Positions 58,752-64,000 of a stretch of DNA of 64,000 nucleotides are shown here, piece after piece. How positions within the stretch are numbered: the stretch's first letter is position 1; each line of letters begins with the position of its first letter. This DNA comes from VAZQ01 sp963725185 (lineage in GTDB: Bacteria > Pseudomonadota > Alphaproteobacteria > Rhizobiales > Xanthobacteraceae), in assembly GCA_963725185.1 (NCBI GenBank), contig CAVRXO010000003.1:868001-932000 (forward strand), given 5' to 3'. Below the pieces are notes generated by a model, which searched no databases, was not told the DNA's origin, and saw only the letters and a list, made by a program, of their open reading frames with translations. The position numbers were made by a program, and so were the translations under genes.

Positions 58752-59657
58752 CTATCCGCGCGGCGCAGCCGCAACCGGCATGGGCGGACGGGGCGCTTCG
58801 CCGGCAAGCGACTGAGTGCCGGGGCGCAGCAGATGGAGTATGCGCTTGGGAACCGACAACAGGCCGTCGGCCTCGCCTGCCGCCGCAGACGCCGGCTGAG
58901 GCGCTGCGCTTTCCGGCGGGGAGGTCGAGGGCGGCGGTAGGTCGACGGTAGTGATTCGCGGCAGCGCGGCCTCGACTGGGGCAGGCGGCGGCATCTCGGC
59001 TTGGCGCGTCGGCGCCTCGGCCGGGCGTGTCCTGACCTCAACCGGCACAGTGGGCGCAGAGCTGCTCGCGCTCGCGACCCGCCGGAGCGATTCGTCGGCC
59101 GGCGATCGCTCGGCATCGAGATTGGCGAGCGCGGCACGCGCCAGAGCCTCCGCCGATCTTTCGCCGCGGACGGCGCCCGTGCTGCCCCTGACTTCCTTGG
59201 CAGCCGGCATCGGTCCGGATGGGGCCGCCTTCGCCGTCTTGCGGGCGGGCTGGGCTGGCGCAGCTTCGGTAGCCGACTGGGAGGCCGGGCGCGGGTCGTC
59301 GGCGGCAGCCGTGACCGGCCCGATCGACCGGGCGGCCAAGCTCTTGGGGGCATCAAGGTTGCCCGGGGCGGCCGGCACTGTCGCAACGGCGGCAGGCATC
59401 ACCCTGCTGGCAGACAGCGAACCTCCCAGATGCGCTATGAGATAGGCGCTGATGGCGGTGGCCAAGCCGGCCGCTATGATCTCGACGAACTTCGCCAGGA
59501 AGCGCGAGAGGTAGGAATCCTCGTTCAAAATTGAAATCCCCCGTCCGAACAGCGTATGCAAGTTCCACCAACCGGTTCCGGCAAATTGAAGGCGCAGGGC
59601 GTCAGAAAATGTGTCGATAGCGCGGAGATTTCGCAACCCGTATGGCGGGTGGCGCAA
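58752..59657 (-). CDS. membrane protein with Pro/Ala-rich tail, 301 aa
   Basis: The core is WWNLHTLFGRGISILNEDSY, LSRFLAKFVEIIAAGLATAI and SAYLIAHLGGSLSASRVMPA, that is, one membrane helix after a short conserved cytoplasmic part. The rest (residues ~90-301) is Ala/Pro/Glu-rich and disordered. The core resembles a conserved Bradyrhizobium-type hypothetical protein. ATG 59657 is the longest start; a TTG at the LHTLFGR position would make a shorter protein. Function unknown; it may act as a structural linker. Confidence 0.55.
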   Translation of the reverse strand: MRHPPYGLRNLRAIDTFSDALRLQFAGTGWWNLHTLFGRGISILNEDSYLSRFLAKFVEIIAAGLATAISAYLIAHLGGSLSASRVMPAAVATVPAAPGNLDAPKSLAARSIGPVTAAADDPRPASQSATEAAPAQPARKTAKAAPSGPMPAAKEVRGSTGAVRGERSAEALARAALANLDAERSPADESLRRVASASSSAPTVPVEVRTRPAEAPTRQAEMPPPAPVEAALPRITTVDLPPPSTSPPESAAPQPASAAAGEADGLLSVPKRILHLLRPGTQSLAGEAPRPPMPVAAAPRG

Positions 59658-59680
59658 CTTGCCTCGCCAGACCGGTCATT

Positions 59681-59722
59681 TTCTGCGCCACTTTCAACTT
59701 CTTCTGCGCCACTTTCAACTTC
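59681..59722. repeat. 21-bp direct repeat, 2 copies
   Basis: TTCTGCGCCACTTTCAACTT plus C occurs twice head to tail, 22 bp upstream of the membrane-protein gene. A TGGCGCAACTT element nearby resembles IS-end sequence, so an old insertion is possible. Confidence 0.8.
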
Positions 59723-59769
59723 GCGCCCCGGCGTTGGGGCAGAGCACTTCATCGATGGCGCGAGAGGTC

Positions 59770-60146
59770 TCAAAGGCGAAACCACTCAATGCATTTTGGC
59801 AGTGTCGCAGAGATCGCAAACTCCTGAGCAGCCTTCAGCGCATCTGAAAACGGAACTACCTGGTAATTCGGCGCCCAAATCTTTTCAGTCGGGCCGACGA
59901 AAAAAGTAATTGTTTCTCCCGAGTCGTAGGGCTGCTGTCCGATACGAAACCAGCGTCTCGATCTTTCGGAAGATAGTGGAGGACGGCAAGCTCTCCCGTA
60001 ACCATGATATTCATTGCGGGATAGCGTTCGCCGCCATGAGAAAGCATGAATGAATTGATGCCGTCACCATGGCGCTTGCTCAGGGCTGCTTCAATGTCCG
60101 CAGGCTTGGTGACCTCGCACTCAGAGTAATAATCGTCGATTCTCAT
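59770..60146 (-). pseudogene. Imm1-family immunity protein, frameshifted near 59915
   Basis: ATG 60146 (GAGGAGCCGC ribosome site). First frame: MRIDDYYSECEVTKPADIEA, LSKRHGDGINSFMLSHGGER, YPAMNIMVTGELAVLHYLPK. After a one-base shift near 59915 the second frame gives GETITFFVGPTEKIWAPNYQ, VVPFSDALKAAQEFAISATL and PKCIEWFRL to TGA at 59770. Both halves match the Imm1 layout (WLS....YP.L.I.V.G..A.LHYFP, then VPF..AL.A..EF...G.LP..IEWF). With the shift repaired it has the normal ~125 residues. It is AT-rich relative to its neighbours and follows a toxin-like tail with ATGA overlap. Confidence 0.7.
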
Positions 60147-60250
60147 TCCTGCGGCTCCTCGAAAAGATCACCGCTTGCGTAATCCGCGAACGCTGCTCCC
60201 GCATTGCGCCACCGGCCGGCGCTTGGCGCCGACCCGTGGCTCCATGCGGG
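60143..60250 (-). pseudogene. toxin-like C-terminal tail upstream of Imm1
   Basis: An open 35-codon stretch (PAWSHGSAPSAGRWRNAGAA then FADYASGDLFEEPQE) ends in TGA that overlaps the Imm1 ATG by 4 bp. It is closed upstream by TAG and TAA. The position fits the remnant of the cognate effector; the sequence alone is not diagnostic. Confidence 0.4.
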
Positions 60251-60341
60251 CTACAATTAAATCACGCCCACCTCGGCCCGCTTCGAGCATGGCCGCAATT
60301 TGGTGCGCCCCCGAGGCCGCATCGGCCTATCGTTCGCCACC

Positions 60342-61206
60342 TTACTTCGCCGTCTGCTTGAAATAGCGCGCGTCGGGGGGCGCCTGGCCCTTGTGCGCCG
60401 GCATCAGGAAACCATCCGCGCTCAAGAAGTAATTCTCCTTGCCGATGAAGGTCTGCGCGTTGGACAAGACGCAGACGGATTCGAACCATTCGGCCAGCGG
60501 ATCGGCGTCGCGCACGTAGCGCTTGTGGGAGGTCCAGGGCCGCGTCAGGGCGTGGTCGATGGTGGTGATCTCGTCGTGCAGGAGGTTCGCATCCGCCTTG
60601 TCGAGGTAGATGCGCTCCTTGAAGATCGACTCGTTGTCGACGTGCAGGGGCAGGCCGGACGAGTTCGAAGACGCGCGGCCCCAGGAAGCCGCGAGTCTCG
60701 ACCTCAAGCAGGTCGTAACGGCCGTCGCCGCTGCTATCAATCCAGCGGCCGATCGAGTAGCCGCCGTAGGTCGGCGTGATCTCCTCGGGCCAGGCCCGTC
60801 CGTCGGTGAAGATGCGCCGCGGCTGGTCCTGGTCGCCCACCAGCACATAGGTCGTCTGCGGGGTGACGACGAATTCGAGCGGCCGGAATGCCACCATCAT
60901 GAGCGGCATGCCGGAGGGGCCGCAGCGGGCGCGGTCGCGGTTGTTGCCATGGCCGCCGTTGGCCTGATCCTTGAGGCTCGCCTGGTAGATGGCCTGGTAT
61001 TCGGGCGTGAGCGGCGCATGCTGCTCGGGTCCCCACGATTGGGTCTGGTCGTAGGCCGGCTGGCCGCGGACGCCCGGAACCACGAACCGGTTCCATTGGC
61101 CGTGCAGGTCTGGATACTTCGCGGTGTCGGCGCTTTGCGCCCCCGCGCTCGACATCGCCACCACCACCAACGCGAACGCACTCAACAGACTTCGGCCGTA
61201 CATCAT
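60342..61206 (-). pseudogene. secreted conserved hypothetical protein, frameshifted near 60670 (third paralogue)
   Basis: ATG 61206 with signal peptide SLLSAFALVVVAMSSAGAQS. First frame: YPDLHGQWNRFVVPGVRGQP, GPSGMPLMMVAFRPLEFVVT, QTTYVLVGDQDQPRRIFTDG then RAWPEEITPTYGGYSIGRWI. Near 60670 (GPRVFE) one base is off; the other frame continues SGLPLHVDNESIFKERIYLD, KADANLLHDEITTIDHALTR and a SADGFLMPAHKGQAPPDARY end at 60342. The motifs R.I.TDGRAWP, GYSIGRW and LLHDE.TTID are shared with 25747-26604. Family uncharacterised. The IS1202-like element stands upstream of its start. Confidence 0.7.
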
Positions 61207-61348
61207 TGTTCTCCCCGGCAATGCGGGACACCGAGGGTCCGCGCGGCAAAGCAGCCGGCCGATCGGATCGAAGATCAGAGGGGGCCAACCGTTCGCAATC
61301 AAGGCTACACCACCTCCGCGCCCGGGCGAAAGAGCATCGGTTGGTACT

Positions 61349-62756
61349 TGTCCGTAGCGCGTCATTTGTCCGCCTTTTGTAGCGCGTGAGTTGTCCGCTT
61401 TGTTCGCTGCCTGTTCTGGGAGGCAGCGATGCGGCGGACCGAGATGCTATGGGAGGTTTTTGTGACGCGTTTTGAAGAGGCGTTTGGGCAATACCGCCGT
61501 CGGCGATTGAACGCGGAGGAAGCGGGTGAGCTTTTGGGTATGTCGGGTCGACATTTTCGCCGGCTGTGTGATCGCTATGAAGAAGAGGGAAGCGAAGGCC
61601 TGTGCGATCGGCGGATCGGCAAGGTATCGCCTCGGCGTGCCCCGGCGCGCGAGCTCGAGCGGATGCAGGCTCTCTTCCGGGAGCAGTACAGCGACTTCAC
61701 GGTGAAGCATTTCCACGAGCAGCTTGTGCGTCGGCATAACTACTGGCTCAGCTATACGGTGACGCGGCTGTCGCTGCAGGCGGCCGGACTGGTGAAGAAA
61801 GCCAAGCGGCGCGGCGCTCATCGCAAGAAGCGGGTGCGTCGGCCGCTGCCGGGAATGCTGCTGTTCCAGGACGGCTCGACGCATCGTTGGATTGCGGCGC
61901 TGGGGCGCGATCTCGACCTCGTCGTGACGCTCGACGACGCCACCGGGGAGATCTATTCGGCGATCCTGGTGGACCAGGAAGGCACGATGTCGAGTTTCCT
62001 GGGACTGGCCGAGACGATCGCCGAACACGGCCTGTTCAGCGCGTTTTATACCGATCGGGGCGGGCATTACTTCATCACCCCCAAGAACAGCCGGAAAGTC
62101 GATAAGACGCAGCTGACCCAGGTCGGCCGGGCGCTCTCCCAACTCGGCATCACCCATATCCCGTCCTATTCCCCGCAGGGGCGCGGACGGATGGAGCGGG
62201 TGTTCGGCACCCTGCAGAAGCGGCTGCCGCAGGAGCTGCGCCTGGCCCGGATCAAGACCGTGGCGGCCGCCAACCGGTTCCTCAAGGAACGCTTCGTGCC
62301 CGACTACAATACCCGCTTCGCGGTGCCCGCAGCCGAGCCTGGCACGGCCTTCGTGCCCTATGAAGGCCGCCCGCTCGTCGACGTGCTGTGCCTGCAGGAG
62401 GATCGGGTGGTTGGCGCCGACAATTGTGTCTCCTACTACCGGCGCAGCCTCCAGATTCCAGCCCAGCGCCATCGCCAGCACTATGTCCGCGCGACCGTGC
62501 GGGTGCATGAATACCCCGACGGATGGCTTGCCATCTTTGACGGCCCGCGCTGTGTTGCGCGCTTCGACCCCAAAGGAGCCAGTCGTGATGTCTCGCGCGC
62601 CGCTTAACTCCGCTCGGCGGCTCGCAAGCCTTGTGGATTTGTGGACAGGCCAAGAAAGCGGCCTGCCCACAAGCTCCACAAGGCCAACAGCAAACGCAGA
62701 CAGAAGCGGACATATGATGCGCTACAAAGCGCGGACATCTTCACGCGCTACGGACA
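61349..62756 (+). mobile_element. IS1202-like (ISNCY) insertion sequence with 16-bp target duplication
   Basis: Terminal inverted repeats start TGTCCGTAGCGCGT on both sides, with inner TGTCCGC and TAGCGCG.. repeats. The flanks carry GAGCATCGGTTGGTAC at 61332-61347 and again at 62757-62772, an exact 16-bp direct repeat, so insertion is recent. Long target duplications of 15-18 bp are, to my memory, typical of the ISTde1 subgroup of the IS1202 family. Confidence 0.85.
61429..62607 (+). CDS. ISNCY/IS1202-type transposase, 392 aa
   Basis: ATG 61429 follows GGGAGGCAGC. An N-terminal helix-turn-helix (RRLNAEEAGELLGMSGRHFR then RLCDRYEEEGSEGLCD) is followed by the integrase-like core: first Asp in GMLLFQDGSTHRWIAALGRD, second in FSAFYTDRGGHYF, Glu in GRGRMERVFGTLQKRLPQEL. 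A C-terminal SYYRRSLQIPAQRHRQHYVR block is typical of this ISNCY group. The catalytic triad looks intact. Confidence 0.88.
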   Translation: MRRTEMLWEVFVTRFEEAFGQYRRRRLNAEEAGELLGMSGRHFRRLCDRYEEEGSEGLCDRRIGKVSPRRAPARELERMQALFREQYSDFTVKHFHEQLVRRHNYWLSYTVTRLSLQAAGLVKKAKRRGAHRKKRVRRPLPGMLLFQDGSTHRWIAALGRDLDLVVTLDDATGEIYSAILVDQEGTMSSFLGLAETIAEHGLFSAFYTDRGGHYFITPKNSRKVDKTQLTQVGRALSQLGITHIPSYSPQGRGRMERVFGTLQKRLPQELRLARIKTVAAANRFLKERFVPDYNTRFAVPAAEPGTAFVPYEGRPLVDVLCLQEDRVVGADNCVSYYRRSLQIPAQRHRQHYVRATVRVHEYPDGWLAIFDGPRCVARFDPKGASRDVSRAA

Positions 62757-62772
62757 GAGCATCGGTTGGTAC

Positions 62773-63017
62773 CCCGCATGGGGCGGAATTGCAGCGTTGC
62801 ATGAGCGTGCGTCGCTTGCGATCTCGGCTTGCCCGGACCGAGTACCGCGCTTTGGCACTCGCTTCTTCATTGCCGTCTTCAGCAGACCCTTCCCTTACAG
62901 CTAGTCGCGACGCCGCGCGCGAGGTAGCTCAATCGCTTCCATCACCCACAGAAAGGGAGATCGATCATTTGAAGGAAAATCTCATTGCAGATCGATTCAT
63001 CTTTGGCGCGCGCATCT
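62773..63017. other. intergenic, no gene seen
   Basis: Between the IS target duplication and the immunity-like gene. No supported gene. Confidence 0.4.
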
Positions 63018-63497
63018 TCATTCCAATTGATGCCTAAGACCGCGCACAAAGTACGTCATCGTTTCCCCGTCCTTGTGCGTGAGACACTTCAATGCCTTAT
63101 GGAAGGGAAATGCCTCGACCTTCCGGTCGACCCAAAAACTCGACCAATGAATGATGTTGTCAGGCGACCGCGGCACCAGCTTTCCTCCTAGCAGGTCAAG
63201 TGTCGCCTCGCTCAGAAGCAAGCCAAAATCGCGCGTGAACAGCTGCAGGTTGTCAACCTGCGGGTCCCACCCGGTTTGCCAGAGCTCCTTTATGATGCTG
63301 TCCAGTTCCTTGGGAGTCGCAGCCGAATTCTCCAGCCTGGCGTCAAACGTATCCCGTACTTGCTGCCTTACTTGAGCTGCAGCCTCACGAAGCTGCGATT
63401 CCAGGTCCTTTGAGTCCTCAACCACCGGGCCGAAGTTAGGAAGTGGCGCCGTTCTCCCGACGAAGAGGTCAAAGTCCATGATCTCATGGCTTGACAT
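63018..63497 (-). CDS. putative immunity protein at right edge, 159 aa
   Basis: ATG 63497 with a GGGAGGAAA ribosome site. MSSHEIMDFDLFVGRTAPLP, then PKELDSIIKELWQTGWDPQV, DNLQLFTRDFGLLLSEATLD, LLGGKLVPRSPDNIIHWSSF and WVDRKVEAFPFHKALKCLTH. Acidic soluble protein; the FG.LLSEA.L.LLGG.LV.RS..N..HWS.FW.. part resembles small immunity proteins, but I cannot name a family. Its start overlaps the end of a toxin-like reading frame (63484-63654), the main reason for the call. Confidence 0.6.
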   Translation of the reverse strand: MSSHEIMDFDLFVGRTAPLPNFGPVVEDSKDLESQLREAAAQVRQQVRDTFDARLENSAATPKELDSIIKELWQTGWDPQVDNLQLFTRDFGLLLSEATLDLLGGKLVPRSPDNIIHWSSFWVDRKVEAFPFHKALKCLTHKDGETMTYFVRGLRHQLE

Positions 63498-63654
63498 AGT
63501 ACTTTCCTCCCACCTCACCGAGTGCCCGCTCTACCCACTTTGGTGGCTGCACCGAGAATTGAAATTTTACCTCAGGGTGAATTTTCTGATATTTTAGAAT
63601 TTGTGCTTGAAAGTCCTTGATGACTTCCTCCTGTAGGAACGGAACTTGATAACC
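63484..63654 (-). pseudogene. toxin C-terminal fragment cut by an IS3-family element
   Basis: The open frame reads GYQVPFLQEEVIKDFQAQIL, KYQKIHPEVKFQFSVQPPKW and VERALGEVGGKYYVKP, then TGA, overlapping the immunity-like start by 14 bases. The frame is cut at 63655 where the IS begins, so the rest of the gene lies beyond the element or is lost. Aromatic/basic ends of this form are usual for restriction-endonuclease-like toxins; the family is not certain. Confidence 0.6.
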
Positions 63655-64000
63655 TGGACTTGGCCTGCTGCCGGTTCCGCGGACACCGAGTTAAGGTGTC
63701 ATGATGGAACCGGAGGTGGATCATGGAGAGACGGAAGTTTACACGCGAGTTCAAGCTTGAGGCGGTGCGGCTGATCAAAGAGCGAGGCGTCTCGTATGCG
63801 CGGGCTTCGCACGATCTCGGTGTTCATCAGTCACAGTTGCGCAGTTGGGTGAAAGCGCTGGCGGATGATCCGCAGCATTCGTTTCCCGGCCAAGGCCAGA
63901 TGAAGCCCGAGCAGCTGGAGATCGCGCAGCTGAAGCGCGAGGTGATCAGGCTGAAGGCCGAGCGAGACATCCTAAAAAAAGCCGCGGCCTACTTCGCGAG
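63655..64000 (+). mobile_element. IS3-family element, left part only
   Basis: Starts TGGACTTGGCCTGCTGCCGG at the break in the toxin frame and continues with a TTCCGCGGACACCGAGTTAAGG leader segment, split here by motif. The orfA gene begins at 63723. The right end lies outside the window. Confidence 0.75.
63723..64000 (+). CDS. IS3-family transposase OrfA (3' end outside window)
   Basis: ATG 63723 after CCGGAGGTGG. MERRKFTREFKLEAVRLIKE, then RGVSYARASHDLGVHQSQLR, SWVKALADDPQHSFPGQGQM and LKREVIRLKAERDILKKAAA. The TRE+K.EAV.L helix-turn-helix and the leucine-zipper end (L..L..E...L..ERDILKKAA.YFA) are diagnostic of IS3 OrfA. The frame is open to the window end; OrfB is expected beyond it. Confidence 0.92.
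   Translation, partial: MERRKFTREFKLEAVRLIKERGVSYARASHDLGVHQSQLRSWVKALADDPQHSFPGQGQMKPEQLEIAQLKREVIRLKAERDILKKAAAYFA

Noticed and set aside
1..64000. tRNA, rRNA or riboswitch
   Set aside because: I looked for cloverleaf-type ends and known leader motifs while reading and recognised none; a covariance-model scan would be needed to be sure.

Overview
The window is high-GC DNA with the gene style of a Bradyrhizobium-type alphaproteobacterium (order Hyphomicrobiales). The evidence is many small secreted or one-helix proteins, a DUF1236/peptidoglycan-binding protein, a DUF3606 tail, a large autotransporter, a Bug-type binding protein, and families of hairpin-forming intergenic repeats. The species cannot be named from sequence alone.

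Layout. 1-7.4 kb: small accessory proteins (28-aa and 56-aa membrane peptides, a Gln-rich and a Gly-rich secreted protein, a zinc-ribbon protein, a frameshifted DUF1236 protein) and a 10-copy 22-bp tandem repeat. 7.6-13.7 kb: a TonB system, made of a heavily frameshifted TonB-dependent receptor followed by intact exbB, exbD and tonB and four small membrane or anchored proteins. 13.9-23.6 kb: chromosomal genes (cNMP-binding protein, MFS transporter, phenylalanine 4-hydroxylase, PEBP-family protein, isochorismatase-like protein lacking its cysteine, SDR) separated by repeat-rich DNA. 23.9-30.1 kb: decayed and intact toxin/immunity DNA. 30.1-47.9 kb: a minus-strand phage virion operon of podovirus (SU10/T7-tail) type, running from portal through tail-tip/fibre-like proteins, scaffold, major capsid and two tail tubular proteins to ejection-type proteins. 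It is interrupted by an IS481-family element and shows no terminase, integrase, replication or lysis gene. 48.1-50.1 kb: three DUF6572 genes, each preceded by the tail of a toxin gene, with three copies of a ~90-bp terminator-bearing repeat. 50.3-59.7 kb: chromosomal genes (ModA-like protein, polysaccharide deacetylase, SDR, Bug protein, TPR protein, autotransporter, Pro/Ala-rich membrane protein). 59.7-64 kb: an Imm1-like immunity gene, a secreted-protein paralogue, an IS1202-like element with a 16-bp target duplication, and another immunity-like gene whose toxin is cut by an IS3-family element at the window edge.

Main point. The last gene of the phage virion operon (30118 down to 28601) is a Pro-rich virion-type protein carrying a C-terminal putative toxin domain, split by one in-frame TAA and followed 7 bp later by a 142-aa putative immunity gene. 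A second copy of that immunity gene sits downstream behind a collapsed copy of the same toxin unit, with the deletion junction visible. Together with the DUF6572 array just upstream of the portal, the Imm1 locus and the right-edge locus, the window holds at least five toxin-immunity loci, all on the minus strand. I infer that a phage-derived particle served as carrier for a polymorphic toxin and that recombination left behind toxin tails and orphan immunity genes.

Caution. Nine or more genes carry apparent single-base frameshifts, so some breaks may be sequencing or assembly errors. No tRNA, rRNA or CRISPR array was recognised.
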